DNA of 64,000 bases from an uncultured Candidatus Melainabacteria bacterium (GCA_949902595.1 CATLDC010000001.1:310001-374000), one strand, 5' to 3'; counted from the stretch's first letter, positions 32,324-41,763 are shown. A program made the numbers and translations. The notes: generated by a model from the letters alone, not told the origin.

Positions 32324-33799
32324 ATGAAAATAAACGAAGTACAAAACTCTCCAGCTTTTCAGCATAAAATTTTTCTGGATATTGGAGCAAGTAATCCAAA
32401 AGGAACATTAAAAATAACTGCTGTTACGGATTATGGAAAACAAATCTTGAAGGAAAGCGGTCCTAATTCGTATGTAAATAATACTGTCAAAGGATTTGAG
32501 AATGCAAAAGATTTTGTAGACAAAGTTGCAAAAATTATAAAACGCACTTACAACAGAGTATTATTAAAGAACAAAAGCGGGGAATGTCCTTTATCTGTCG
32601 AAGACCAGCTTTTGTCCGGCGTAGCTGTTTTTGTTCCTGGTACAACTTATGCAGCAAAGGGAAAACATAACACTATTGCTTTTATGCCTAATTTGCGTAC
32701 AAAAGAGGGTGTCGCACTTACAAATGTTGATTTTACAGAATACGAAAACCAGCTAAGAAAGCTTTCAAAAGAAGAAACAGGAATCGCGATTAATCCAAAA
32801 ACGTTTGACCTTGTTGTAACAAAGGATTTAGGCGGAACAGGAGCTGCGTTAGCACAGATGATGGCTAAGAAAAACATGCTTAAAACAGGTGATTATGTCA
32901 TGGGAGTTATGACAGGCGGAGGTTTTGGGAGTGTTGATTTAAAAGTTAAGGGCAAGGATGTTGAAATGGAGACTTCTGAAAGCAGCAGCTATATTGCAGG
33001 TAATTATATGGCGTATGATGATTTTGCAAAAATAGTTGATGAAACAGTTAACAGCCCTGACCCGCAATCCCGCTTGATGGATATAAAACAAAACAATAAC
33101 AAAATGCTAAAAGAAAATATTCAGGTTTTGGGTAAACTCGGCAGACAGGGTGTAAATGTCAAAAGCCACATTGGAGCTTTTTGTACCGAAATCGGGCGCC
33201 CTGATTTATTTAAACTTTTGCAAGCGGTGGGCGATGCGCGTATTGTTGAGATGAACAGAATGTGTGTTAGTGAAAGAGATACAGAACTGATTCAAAAGAT
33301 TCGAGCCCTTAAGGATGAATTCATAGAAATTGAATCCACCTCAGACGGCAAAATTGCGTTTGAAATGAATGAAGAATTCTTTGGCAAAGAAAAATTAAAG
33401 CAGGCAAGGACAACGGCTGTGAATGATTATGCAAATTCAATATCACTTATTTCCATCAATAAAATTAACGATTGCATTAACAAAGTCGTTTTGCTGGGAC
33501 CTTTTGCACATGGGGTTAACCAGTATGTAAAAATGCATAGTGAAGATTTTGGCGGGGCAAAGGATTTGCCGGAGCTTATTATTCAAAAGATTAAAACAAA
33601 TATTGATGAAAAGCATGTTGACCTTCCGTCTACCGAAAAGTTAATGAAAATGTACAATTTTGAGGTTATTTGCGATAAGGATTTGAATATTTCGGACAAT
33701 ACTGCTGCCGGTGAAATATTTTTGAAGCCGGATTTTAAGTTTGTTCCAAATCGTGGCAGCTGGATGAGTATTCCTTTAAAAACTTTGAAAAAGGGGTAA
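32324..33799 (+). CDS. Atypical ROK-like (ASKHA) protein
   Basis: A 491-residue protein with traces of the sugar-kinase/ROK actin-like fold: phosphate motif FLDIGASNPKGTLKI near residue 15, KDLGGTGAALAQMM near residue 168 where ROK has NDANAAA, VMGVMTGGGFGSVDL near residue 190 (like GTGIGGG), and VVLLGPFAHGVNQYV near residue 395 (adenosine motif). It is far longer than ROK kinases (about 300) and lacks the CxCGxxGC zinc motif and a clear catalytic Asp in the expected context. The start at 32324 has GGAGGT seven bases upstream. The N-terminal NEVQNSPAFQHKI leader resembles others in this window. Substrate unknown. Confidence 0.5.
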   Translation: MKINEVQNSPAFQHKIFLDIGASNPKGTLKITAVTDYGKQILKESGPNSYVNNTVKGFENAKDFVDKVAKIIKRTYNRVLLKNKSGECPLSVEDQLLSGVAVFVPGTTYAAKGKHNTIAFMPNLRTKEGVALTNVDFTEYENQLRKLSKEETGIAINPKTFDLVVTKDLGGTGAALAQMMAKKNMLKTGDYVMGVMTGGGFGSVDLKVKGKDVEMETSESSSYIAGNYMAYDDFAKIVDETVNSPDPQSRLMDIKQNNNKMLKENIQVLGKLGRQGVNVKSHIGAFCTEIGRPDLFKLLQAVGDARIVEMNRMCVSERDTELIQKIRALKDEFIEIESTSDGKIAFEMNEEFFGKEKLKQARTTAVNDYANSISLISINKINDCINKVVLLGPFAHGVNQYVKMHSEDFGGAKDLPELIIQKIKTNIDEKHVDLPSTEKLMKMYNFEVICDKDLNISDNTAAGEIFLKPDFKFVPNRGSWMSIPLKTLKKG

Positions 33800-33804
33800 C
33801 GTCT

Positions 33805-34635
33805 TTATCTAAAATCTATATTATTCTTTTTATTCACAAGCTCAGCCCTGTAACGCTTATATCCGTTGTTGAGCGGGGTGAGTGAGATTGCTTTGTCTAT
33901 TGCTTCAATCGCGTGCGGATAATCTCCTGCAAGCTCGTAAGAGTACGCAAGATGGTAATACGCAAACGGTGATTGCTCTGTCTCTGCAATGAGTTTGCAG
34001 GAAGCAATTCTTCTCTGGTCAAATTTGCTTTTGAGTCTTTTGCATTCTGCCAAATCCTCTTCGGATCCCTTGATATCACCAAGCGCGCGCTTTATTTTAC
34101 TTCGTTTACCATAGAGAAAATAAGAACCCATATCGCCCCGGACTTCGTTAATAGCCAGGTCAATGTATTCAAGCGCTACATTGTTGTCGACATTAAAGAA
34201 TCTGTCAGCCTTGCTTACGTATTCTTTCATCCGGTCTGTTTTTACATACGAGGTGTCAAAAGAGTATTTGACTGTTATAAAATCTTTTGGAGCGTTGTGC
34301 GGGAATTTTCCGAACGGTGCTGCTTTTTTGATTGCATCAAGCGTAGACTCGTCGTAGACAGAATTTCCGGAGCTTTCAACAATGTTTGTTTCCATAATCT
34401 CACCGCGGCGGTCAACCTTGAACATCAGGGTAACATGGCCTTTTTCCATAAAGTCAGGCGGGTTCCATGATTTTTGGATGTTTGACCTGACATTAGACAT
34501 GTAGTCAGAAAAAAAGTTCTGTAGATTTATTGTTCCGCGGTACCTGTTATAATCAGGTTCGTACGGTGCATACGCGCAGCAGAAGATTAAGCACGAAACA
34601 CAAAATGCAGATAAAACGAGATTTTTTGTACTCAT
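33805..34635 (-). CDS. Exported TonB C-terminal domain/TPR protein
   Basis: A 276-residue protein with an N-terminal hydrophobic signal segment (NLVLSAFCVSCLIFCCAYAP). A TonB_C-like domain follows (NIQKSWNPPDFMEKGHVTLM near residue 50, then FKVDRRGEIMETNIVESSGN and AIKKAAPFGKFPH), then a C-terminal TPR region (YYHLAYSYELAGDYPHAIEA). TonB_C domains touch the outer membrane receptors, but here without TonB's long linker. The protein probably acts in the periplasm. It is convergent with the ROK-like gene. Start choice between 34635 and 34665 is uncertain. Confidence 0.75.
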   Translation of the reverse strand: MSTKNLVLSAFCVSCLIFCCAYAPYEPDYNRYRGTINLQNFFSDYMSNVRSNIQKSWNPPDFMEKGHVTLMFKVDRRGEIMETNIVESSGNSVYDESTLDAIKKAAPFGKFPHNAPKDFITVKYSFDTSYVKTDRMKEYVSKADRFFNVDNNVALEYIDLAINEVRGDMGSYFLYGKRSKIKRALGDIKGSEEDLAECKRLKSKFDQRRIASCKLIAETEQSPFAYYHLAYSYELAGDYPHAIEAIDKAISLTPLNNGYKRYRAELVNKKNNIDFR

Positions 34636-34687
34636 ACGCCCCAACATACAGCAATTGTAGTACAAAAAGCGGTTGATGTAAACGGGG

Positions 34688-35287
34688 TTACTCTTCCTCG
34701 TCTATCTTGAACACAAAATAGAAATCGTCTCCGACTTTTATATCAAGCTGCTCGCCTTCGCCGACAAAAGACAGCGGGGAAGATTTGTACGCTCTTTCTG
34801 TTCCTGATTTGAAGCGGTTTTTGCCCTCGTTATCAACAACGCCCTCCAGGAAATAATACCCTAGCGAGATTCCTTTGACAAAATGGTTGCCAACGCTCAG
34901 CGCTGCGTTTTTAACAACTTTTCCCGGCGGAATCTTTTTGAGCTCTTCTTTGCTCAAAACAGTTTTTGAGTACCTGCCGTAGTAGTCTTCTTTTATGCAG
35001 GTTGTCTCATCGTTCTTTGTGTAAGAAAGAGGCCTTACGTAGAAAGTTGCGTTGCGCTTTCCGCGTTTTGGGTCAACTACTTCCAGCACCTGACAGTGAA
35101 GCGTGCTGTTTTCTTGGATGTTGTACTCCCCGAGCTCAACCTGCTCAAGCACCTTGACGTTCAGTTCTTTTGAGGGTTTGTCTGTTCTAAAATCTTCCAT
35201 TGAAGCGACCTTTATATGCACCGCTGCATAAGAAACAGAGACCTGCAAACAAACACAAAGTATTGAAAGCCAAATCTTTTTAAGCAT
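34688..35287 (-). CDS. Exported protein, unknown
   Basis: A 199-residue protein with a cleavable signal peptide (MLKKIWLSILCVCLQVSVSYAA). The mature part is beta-rich with no domain I recognise; CQVLEVVDPKRGKRNATFYV and GVVDNEGKNRFKSGTERAYK are its most distinct stretches. GAGAGG lies before the ATG at 35287. It lies 15 bases after the Maf-like gene and may be its operon partner, which would link it to the flagellum or cell surface. Confidence 0.6.
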   Translation of the reverse strand: MLKKIWLSILCVCLQVSVSYAAVHIKVASMEDFRTDKPSKELNVKVLEQVELGEYNIQENSTLHCQVLEVVDPKRGKRNATFYVRPLSYTKNDETTCIKEDYYGRYSKTVLSKEELKKIPPGKVVKNAALSVGNHFVKGISLGYYFLEGVVDNEGKNRFKSGTERAYKSSPLSFVGEGEQLDIKVGDDFYFVFKIDEEE

Positions 35288-35302
35288 AAGCACCTCTCAA
35301 GT

Positions 35303-36979
35303 TTAGATTAAACGATTTTTTTGAAGCGTATCAATGACAGCCTTGATACCGAGTTTTGATTTTTCTATGAACTCCTCTGCAAGGTTCGGGTCAAAATTCG
35401 CCTGCAACACTTTCAGAATCTCTGCCTGCATATATTGGTAAAGCAGCGAAGACTTAACTATTGTGGACACAAGCGCAGGTGAAAAAATCCCCTTTGAAAG
35501 CATTGAGATAACAATGTTAATAATCTGAAGCTCTTCCTGCGTCCAGTCCTGAATCTCGAACTTGAACGGGTGGGCTTCACCCAAGATAAACGCTGTGCCG
35601 TTTGAGGCAAAAAGAAGCGATATTGAATCAAAGTCCTTGTTAATCATGCCCTCAATCGCTGCACCAAACGATGTTGTGTTGTAAACCTCGCTGTGGCCTA
35701 AGTCCTTCAAGAGAACCTCAAAATGCTGGATAAACGCAGCGTAGTCGTCACGCGTGTTTACCAGGCCGCCGGTCACAGATTTAACCTTGACAAGGTTTTT
35801 CTTGATTGAGCCGATTGCAATCTGGGTGTCAGAAATCTTGTTAATTGTCTCGCCCGTTGAATACATAACATCGTCTTTGAACGCCATATCAAGACCGGCG
35901 AATATAATCTTGCTGAACCCGAGCTTCACTGCTGCTACAAGCGCAAGTGTTGTTGCAGAGCCGCCGTATTCGTAAATCTGGATAAACTTGTTGTAGTCTT
36001 TCAGCTTCTTGATAACAAAATCACCCTCTGAAAACGTTACAAAATACTTTTTGAAGGTTTTCTCAAACAGAATACTGTCTGATTTTATATCAAGAATACA
36101 GTTTATTTTCTTGCAGTAATCCTCAAGCCCTGTGAGGGTTGAGTCAATTTTTACCGCGTCAAGACAGACCGCAAAATCAGGCACGATTCCGTTTGCTTCG
36201 AGCACGCGCAAAACTTTGTTTACAGCAAAGATAACAAACTTGTCTCTGTTTGCCTTGATTTTTTCAATGTTGTCCTTTAACGAAGGGCCGGCCGCAAGGA
36301 TGAGCGCTGTTTGGCCGGAGAACTTTTTCTCCAAATCAGAAAGCTTGTAAACAGGTCTGCTGTTTACGATGCTGATGTTCTTAAGCGTGTTTGCAAGCCA
36401 GTGTCTTGAATACTTGGTGATGGTGTTGATATCGACAATCTTTGTCTTGCAGGTTTCGAAAACCTTTTGAGTCATCAACAACAAGTCCTGATTTCTGATG
36501 ATTGAGTAGTTCTTGAGATAAACAATTTCGACCTTGTCGTTTGTTATGTAGATAGAACTCAATTTCCTGCTCAACTCGTTCAGGTCGTTTGTAATATAAA
36601 CCCTTCCGCTTTCAAGGTGCTCTGAAATGTCAACGTTGTTCAGAACAAAGTGCAGAACCTGAATGTCAGGCTCGTAAATCATGATTCTGGAAGGATAGGT
36701 GTTGAAAACTTCGTCAAGAAGGTAGCAGAGCCCGATACCGAATGTGATTATAATATCGTTTGGCTCCATTTTTTGTTTAATATTCTTCTTGAGCATCTCC
36801 CTGATTGCTTCGCGCGGGTTATTCAAATCGTCAAAAGGCATATCGTTCTTGAGCAGAAGATAATCGTTTGAAGGCGTCATGCAGTAGCCCATGTTCTTGC
36901 TGGACTCTTCCAGTGACATTCCTTCCAACCTTTGTTTCAATTCCAAATTATTAAGATGCGCTAAATTCTTACTAAACAT
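35303..36979 (-). CDS. Motility-associated Maf-family glycosyltransferase (DUF115/MptE-like)
   Basis: A 558-residue protein of the Maf type, which in Campylobacter and others attaches nonulosonic acids such as pseudaminic acid to flagellin. The N-terminal region has DIIITFGIGLCYLLDEVF and IMIYEPDIQVLHFVL; the central DUF115 domain has TALILAAGPSLKDNIEKI near residue 220, DFAVCLDAVKID, and ASLGLDMAF-like IIFAGLDMAFKDDVMYSTGE near residue 360. The flagellin at the end of the window is the likely acceptor. A good ribosome site (AAGGAAG) precedes the ATG. Cytoplasmic. Confidence 0.85.
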   Translation of the reverse strand: MFSKNLAHLNNLELKQRLEGMSLEESSKNMGYCMTPSNDYLLLKNDMPFDDLNNPREAIREMLKKNIKQKMEPNDIIITFGIGLCYLLDEVFNTYPSRIMIYEPDIQVLHFVLNNVDISEHLESGRVYITNDLNELSRKLSSIYITNDKVEIVYLKNYSIIRNQDLLLMTQKVFETCKTKIVDINTITKYSRHWLANTLKNISIVNSRPVYKLSDLEKKFSGQTALILAAGPSLKDNIEKIKANRDKFVIFAVNKVLRVLEANGIVPDFAVCLDAVKIDSTLTGLEDYCKKINCILDIKSDSILFEKTFKKYFVTFSEGDFVIKKLKDYNKFIQIYEYGGSATTLALVAAVKLGFSKIIFAGLDMAFKDDVMYSTGETINKISDTQIAIGSIKKNLVKVKSVTGGLVNTRDDYAAFIQHFEVLLKDLGHSEVYNTTSFGAAIEGMINKDFDSISLLFASNGTAFILGEAHPFKFEIQDWTQEELQIINIVISMLSKGIFSPALVSTIVKSSLLYQYMQAEILKVLQANFDPNLAEEFIEKSKLGIKAVIDTLQKNRLI

Positions 36980-37045
36980 ACTACTTCCTTATAGTTCTTA
37001 CCCTTAAAATACCATAAGTTTTAAGAAATGTAAATGATTTCAGAT

Positions 37046-37939
37046 TTATCCGGCACTCTTACCGTATCTCTCGTCAACTTTTGCCTCAAATTGTTTGAAA
37101 ATGTCGTTTCCTACAAGCTGCTCGAGTCGGGAACGCTTTTCAAAAAAACTTCCGCGAGCCTTAATCTGCTCATCCAGCGCTTCCCGGTAGAAAGTGTCTG
37201 TTACAAGTATGACTTCCTTAGAAAGATTCTGCGCATTCTTGTAATTGGTGCTTCTCTGGGCAACCATTTGCGTTGTCATATCGTACCACTGACGGGCTGT
37301 CATGTAGTCGTAATACATGTCAACGACCTTTTGCTGAAGCTCGTCAACTTTTCTTACAAGTATAATCATATCAGCGTCTGTTACCTGCGAATACTTGTAA
37401 TTCAGAGCCTTTGTGTCCTGTGACATAATACCTAAAGTGTTCCCGCCGATGAGCGCAGCACTTGCAAGAATCGGGTTCCCTGTTCCAGCACCCAAAAAGG
37501 TCGACATACCCGCAATTGTGGTCAGAACTTTCTTTACCGCGCTTGTGTCAGGCTTGTCCTTGTCGGGGTTGGAGAGCTTGTAGATTGCAAACTTGATTGT
37601 GTCACTCCTTGTTGCAGCGCCCTGCCAGAGAAGCGATAGGTCTTCCATCATCTCGTTGTAGTCCGCCTCAACTGTTTTTGAGACTTCAAGCGACATTTTT
37701 TTTGTGCTCAAATCAGCGTAAGTTAAGCCCTCGTTTGTGTAAAGTTTTTCTTCTTTCACGATTGACGGCTTGACCTCGATTTTTCCTGCAACATCAATTT
37801 TGTTCTCCGGAATGTCGGTTGTGCCGAGCCTGAAAAACGGGTCTTTGACTGTGCTGACATCATCAAGGCTTACGGTTGCAAAAGCCGGAGTTGAGAGTGC
37901 ACAGAAAAGCAGAAGTGAAAGGATTTTATTTTTTAGCAT
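37046..37939 (-). CDS. Exported helical protein, second of a tandem paralogous pair
   Basis: A 297-residue protein with a signal peptide (KNKILSLLLFCALSTPAFA). After a polar N-terminal region the remainder is mainly helical, with blocks shared with its neighbour: LSLLWQGAATRSDTIKFAIY (neighbour LEKLWQGTVENNQVIGFALK) and TDADMIILVRKVDELQQKVV (neighbour TDTELIELASMIEDLQDSLI). A hydrophobic, glycine-rich segment lies in the middle. The helical C-terminal half resembles the coiled-coil part of TolC-type proteins, though no beta-barrel strands are clear. AGGAG precedes the start, which overlaps the upstream gene by 14 bases. Confidence 0.6.
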   Translation of the reverse strand: MLKNKILSLLLFCALSTPAFATVSLDDVSTVKDPFFRLGTTDIPENKIDVAGKIEVKPSIVKEEKLYTNEGLTYADLSTKKMSLEVSKTVEADYNEMMEDLSLLWQGAATRSDTIKFAIYKLSNPDKDKPDTSAVKKVLTTIAGMSTFLGAGTGNPILASAALIGGNTLGIMSQDTKALNYKYSQVTDADMIILVRKVDELQQKVVDMYYDYMTARQWYDMTTQMVAQRSTNYKNAQNLSKEVILVTDTFYREALDEQIKARGSFFEKRSRLEQLVGNDIFKQFEAKVDERYGKSAG

Positions 37940-38774
37940 TTTTTTCTCCTTTCTCTTCTTTATACAGGATTGAATTGAAGTCGTACTGGTACAGCTCAAG
38001 CGAGTCTACGACCTTTTTACCGGCAAGCCTCTGGAGCTGGATGTGGTATTTTTTTGCTGACTGCTCAAGGTTAAATTCCTGTATGCGCATTGAATCATAA
38101 AGCGAAGATGAAATCGCGATTTCCAGCACGTTTGTGCTATCAAGAGCCTTTGAGTAATTTCTGCTGTACAGAAGCATTCTTGAGCGCGTGTCCTTGAGTT
38201 GGCTCAAAGTGTTTTTGTAGTTGTAATACGAGCTAATCAGAGAGTCCTGCAAATCCTCAATCATGCTTGCAAGCTCAATGAGTTCGGTATCAGTAAGCGG
38301 GGTTTCCTGCGGCACATTTTTTCTGTTCAAAAGCCCCTGCGCGAGCCTTCCTGCTGAAAAAGCAGAGGTCTGAACCCCGTAGTTTGCGCCCATAAGGCTC
38401 GGAACAAAGGACGCTCCCGCAACGATTGCAGAAAGAGTTTTTGCCATTAAAGAAGAATGGATTCTGCGCTGGGACTCAGGTGTTGCAAGTTTTTTGAGTG
38501 CAAAGCCAATAACCTGATTGTTTTCAACCGTTCCCTGCCAGAGTTTTTCAAGGTCTTTGATATCGTGTTCTTTTTGCTCGTCAATGATTTTTGCAAGGGT
38601 CTCGGAATCGTTTACAAGGAGCGAGCCCTGGAGCTGTTTTGTTGTGGTATCAATAGCGAGTTCCGGTTTTTCGACGCTGTCCTTGTCAAGCGTAACAACC
38701 CCGTCGTTTGCTGCAAACACAGGTGTGGTAAGCATTGCTGCCAGTATTAAGCTTGACCAAAATCTCTTCCCCAT
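37926..38774 (-). CDS. Exported helical protein, first of a tandem paralogous pair
   Basis: A 282-residue protein with a signal peptide (RFWSSLILAAMLTTPVFAAN). Domain plan matches the following gene: a polar N-terminal part, LEKLWQGTVENNQVIGFALK near residue 85, a hydrophobic Gly/Ala segment (AIVAGASFVPSLMGANYG), then a long helical region with SSYYNYKNTLSQLKDTRSRM. The pair probably arose by tandem duplication and the overlap implies coupled production. No family recognised. The upstream start at 38810 is less likely because it begins inside a non-conserved extension. Confidence 0.6.
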   Translation of the reverse strand: MGKRFWSSLILAAMLTTPVFAANDGVVTLDKDSVEKPELAIDTTTKQLQGSLLVNDSETLAKIIDEQKEHDIKDLEKLWQGTVENNQVIGFALKKLATPESQRRIHSSLMAKTLSAIVAGASFVPSLMGANYGVQTSAFSAGRLAQGLLNRKNVPQETPLTDTELIELASMIEDLQDSLISSYYNYKNTLSQLKDTRSRMLLYSRNYSKALDSTNVLEIAISSSLYDSMRIQEFNLEQSAKKYHIQLQRLAGKKVVDSLELYQYDFNSILYKEEKGEKNAKK

Positions 38775-38838
38775 AATATATTTATACTCCAAACGGAGTA
38801 GGAAAATCAACTTTGTTAATTATTTCAATCTGTAGTAG

Positions 38839-38865
38839 GGTGGGAAAAGCCTTGGCGTTCCCACC
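38839..38865. terminator. Intergenic hairpin
   Basis: GGTGGGAA (38839-38846) pairs with TTCCCACC (38858-38865). It lies between the TPR gene stop and the tandem pair on the minus strand and may end the TPR transcript. Confidence 0.45.
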
Positions 38866-38869
38866 ACAT

Positions 38870-39802
38870 TTATTTCAAATACTTCTGCATAATAAGCTTT
38901 TTCAAAGCCTTTGCATTAACCGCATGCGGCTCAAGCTCAATCACCTTATCAAGATTCTTAATCGCGTCTTCGTAATGCCCGAGCTCTTTTTGTACAACCG
39001 CAATCGCATAATATGCGTCAACAAACTTTGAATCAAGCGCAACCGCTGTTACAAAATCATCCAGCGCCTGTTTCGGGTTTGTCTTTATGATGAGCTGACC
39101 GCGGTTATAATACGCGTCAATCATGTTTTTGTTAAGCTCAATTGCCTTTGTGTAATTCTCGTACGCCTCGTCGTCCTTGCCAAGGCTCTGGTAAGCAATC
39201 CCTTTGTAAAAATAGCAAAGCTCGGACTTGTCGTTGAATTTTAAACACTCATCCAGGTTTGAAATCGCTTCCGGAAGCTCGCCGCTATTGATGTTTGAGA
39301 TTCCGAGGCTCAAATAAAACTTCTCACTGAAATCCTTGTCGTCTTCCATGCAAACATCCAAGAAAAGCGCAGCCTTATTATCAAGCGCCATTTGGAATTT
39401 CGGATTGAGCAGAATCGCCCTGTTGTAATCATCAAGCGCGCCCTTGTAATCCTGTTTTTTGTATTTTGTGTATCCTCGGTTGTTGTAAGCAAGAGCAAAC
39501 TTTGGATCAAGCTCGAGAGCTTTGTCATAATCCTGAATCGAGCCGTCGTAGTCTCCGAGCTCGTTTTTCACAAGCCCTCGGTTAAGGTAGGCGTCCAGAA
39601 ATTCCGGATTGATTTCGATGGCTTTTGAGTAAAGCTCCTCTTTTTTCTCCTTGTTTTCTGCAATCAGGGCGAGGTAAAAATAATACTCGTCCTTGCTTCC
39701 AACACGTTTCAAATCGTTTTCAATGATTTTTCTTGCGCTGTCAAAATCATTGGCATTAAGTGCGTTATAAATCTTGTTGATAATCTTGTTCTTGTCTTTC
39801 AT
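38870..39802 (-). CDS. TPR-repeat protein
   Basis: A 310-residue protein with about eight tetratricopeptide repeats (NPEFLDAYLNRGLVKNELGD, DPKFALAYNNRGYTKYKKQD, SKFVDAYYAIAVVQKELGHY). No signal peptide or catalytic domain. The ATG is preceded by TGTTAAAAT ending six bases upstream and no ribosome site, so it appears leaderless. Role unknown; it lies next to the exported tandem pair but with a hairpin between. Confidence 0.82.
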   Translation of the reverse strand: MKDKNKIINKIYNALNANDFDSARKIIENDLKRVGSKDEYYFYLALIAENKEKKEELYSKAIEINPEFLDAYLNRGLVKNELGDYDGSIQDYDKALELDPKFALAYNNRGYTKYKKQDYKGALDDYNRAILLNPKFQMALDNKAALFLDVCMEDDKDFSEKFYLSLGISNINSGELPEAISNLDECLKFNDKSELCYFYKGIAYQSLGKDDEAYENYTKAIELNKNMIDAYYNRGQLIIKTNPKQALDDFVTAVALDSKFVDAYYAIAVVQKELGHYEDAIKNLDKVIELEPHAVNAKALKKLIMQKYLK

Positions 39803-39808
39803 AAGCCC

Positions 39809-39817
39809 ATTTTAACA
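39809..39817 (-). promoter_or_regulatory. Extended -10 promoter of the TPR gene
   Basis: Minus-strand TGTTAAAAT ends six bases before the ATG at 39802, giving a predicted start on the initiation codon. Confidence 0.5.
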
Positions 39818-39853
39818 TGGAAAGTCGGATTTGTTTATAGCATAACGGGGTAA

Positions 39854-39890
39854 AACAAAGTGGCGCGGTTGAAAACCGCGCCACTTTGTT
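39854..39890. terminator. Strong hairpin terminator
   Basis: AACAAAGTGGCGCGGTT (39854-39870) is perfectly complementary to AACCGCGCCACTTTGTT (39874-39890). On the minus strand it lies just after the SIMPL-domain gene and is followed by TTTTA, so it probably ends that transcript. Confidence 0.75.
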
Positions 39891-39902
39891 ATCATAAAAA
39901 GA

Positions 39903-40658
39903 CTATTTCACAAAGAAACTTGCATTCGCGTTAGCGTAAATCTTTACAACCCCTCCTGAAACAGTGGTTGCAGTCCCGCCTGAAATAGCAGCGTCTGAGG
40001 CTGCTTCCGCTATCATGTTTTTTGCCATGTAAAGCCTTGGTGCGCTGTAATTGTTTGTGTTGCAGCTTACGTCAAAGCTTCTTACACCGTCAAGTGTTGA
40101 GGAAGTGTTCCTGGCAATGATTCCGGCTCTTGCGTAAGCCTTCTTTGTTGCGATTCCGATTAATTCGTTGCACTGGGAATCATAGCTTGATACAGAGAAT
40201 GTCAGGTTGTCAACATTTGTTGCACCCGCTTCGATTGCCTTGTCAATCATTGAGCCGACTTTGTCTAAAGATTTTGTATGAACAATTACTCTGTTTGAAA
40301 CTTCGTACTTATCAAGATTCCTTTTGTTTCCTGAAGAGTAAGTGTAAACAGGAGATGCGCTGAAATCAGATGTTTTTATGTAGTCACCGTTTACAGGCGA
40401 AATCATTGATTTTAGTATGGCAAGCACCCTTTCAGAAGCCTCTTTGTTAAGCTGGGTTGCTTTTTGCATTGATTTTGTGTCAGATGTCTGAACCGCAAAC
40501 GAGATTTCTGCAACGTCCGGTGCTACCTCGGTGTTAGCAGAAGTGTTTACGCTTATGTAGCCTCTATCCTGCGCAACCTGTGTTACCGCCTGTGTTGAAA
40601 GCGAGGCACAGCCTGCAAAAAGGCTTAATACTGTAATTGCAATTAAAGTTTTTTTCAT
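39903..40658 (-). CDS. SIMPL (DUF541) domain lipoprotein
   Basis: A 251-residue protein with a lipoprotein signal ending LFAGC (LSLFAGCASLS), so it would be lipid-anchored. The mature part matches the SIMPL domain: ISVNTSANTEVAPDVAEISF near residue 35, YEVSNRVIVHTKSLDKVGSM near residue 120, and SQCNELIGIATKKAYARAGI near residue 165. The family's function is poorly known. The promoter region upstream has AGGAGG before the ATG. Envelope location is likely. Confidence 0.85.
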   Translation of the reverse strand: MKKTLIAITVLSLFAGCASLSTQAVTQVAQDRGYISVNTSANTEVAPDVAEISFAVQTSDTKSMQKATQLNKEASERVLAILKSMISPVNGDYIKTSDFSASPVYTYSSGNKRNLDKYEVSNRVIVHTKSLDKVGSMIDKAIEAGATNVDNLTFSVSSYDSQCNELIGIATKKAYARAGIIARNTSSTLDGVRSFDVSCNTNNYSAPRLYMAKNMIAEAASDAAISGGTATTVSGGVVKIYANANASFFVK

Positions 40659-40731
40659 AATTCCTCCTAACTCATCTATTATATCATGTAAACGATTTCT
40701 TTCGGGAAAAGTTCATTTATAATTAATAATT

Positions 40732-41763
40732 ATGAAATCACTTGTCTGGAACGGAAAAAATATCGAACTCAAAGAGCGGGAATACCCGCAAATTGCAGAC
40801 CCGCGCGATGCGATTGTAAAAGTCACAATGTCTTCAATCTGCACGAGCGATTTGCATATAATAAAAGGCTTTGTGCCAAAAGCAACACCCGGAATTGTTC
40901 TCGGGCACGAATTTGTGGGCGAAGTCGTTGAAACCGGCTCAGGTATCTCTAATTTGAAACCAGGCGACCGCGTGTCCGTGAACTGTGAAACATTTTGCGG
41001 CGAATGCTTTTTCTGCAAACGCGGACATATCAATAACTGCATAAATGGCGGCTGGAAACTCGGCTGCACAATCGACGGCGTGCAAGCTGAATACGTACGC
41101 GTTCCGTATGCAGATACCGGACTCACAAAACTTCCGGAAAACGTAAGCTATGAAAACGCGCTTTTTGTGGGCGATATTCTTGCAAGCGGGTATTTCGGAG
41201 TTGAACTCTGTGAAGTCAAATCCGGTGATACCCTTGCTGTAATCGGCGCCGGACCGGTAGGACTTTCTGCAATGGCTTGTGCCAAGATATTTAAGCCGGA
41301 AAAAGTTATTGCAATTGATATTGACGATACGAGACTCGAACTCGCTTTAGAGCTCGGGCTTGCTGATTATGCGCTTAATCCTAATAATTTTGATATCGAA
41401 TCAGAGATAAAGCTTTTGACAGAAAATCGCGGCGCTGATTGTGTAATTGAGGCTGCCGGTGCTAAGACAACTTTTGAGATGGCGTGGAGGATTGCAAGGG
41501 CAAATGCGATTGTTGCTCTGGTTGCCATGTATGAAGAAGACCAAATTCTTCCGCTTCCTAAAATGTACGGAAAAAATCTGGTCTTCAAAACCGGTGGAGT
41601 TGATGCTGTGCATTCAAAGAAGCTGCTTCAATTAATCTCTGACGGAGTAATCAATACGGATTTTCTTATCTCCAAAAAGTTTAGCTTTGATGAAATTCTT
41701 AAAGCTTATGACTTTTTTGAGCACAAGCAGGACAACTGCCTGAAAGTCGCAATTACTTATTGA
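40732..41763 (+). CDS. Zinc-dependent alcohol dehydrogenase (MDR family)
   Basis: A 343-residue medium-chain dehydrogenase. The catalytic zinc site is CTSDLHI near residue 38 and GHEFVGEV near residue 62; the structural zinc site is CETFCGECFFCKRGHINNC near residues 84-102, and the NAD(P) binding motif VIGAGPVGLSAMA near residue 170. The set resembles alcohol or isopropanol dehydrogenases acting on short alcohols. TATAAT at 40718-40723 places the mRNA start about two bases before the ATG and there is no ribosome site. It is convergent with adk and overlaps it by 11 bases. Confidence 0.88.
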   Translation: MKSLVWNGKNIELKEREYPQIADPRDAIVKVTMSSICTSDLHIIKGFVPKATPGIVLGHEFVGEVVETGSGISNLKPGDRVSVNCETFCGECFFCKRGHINNCINGGWKLGCTIDGVQAEYVRVPYADTGLTKLPENVSYENALFVGDILASGYFGVELCEVKSGDTLAVIGAGPVGLSAMACAKIFKPEKVIAIDIDDTRLELALELGLADYALNPNNFDIESEIKLLTENRGADCVIEAAGAKTTFEMAWRIARANAIVALVAMYEEDQILPLPKMYGKNLVFKTGGVDAVHSKKLLQLISDGVINTDFLISKKFSFDEILKAYDFFEHKQDNCLKVAITY

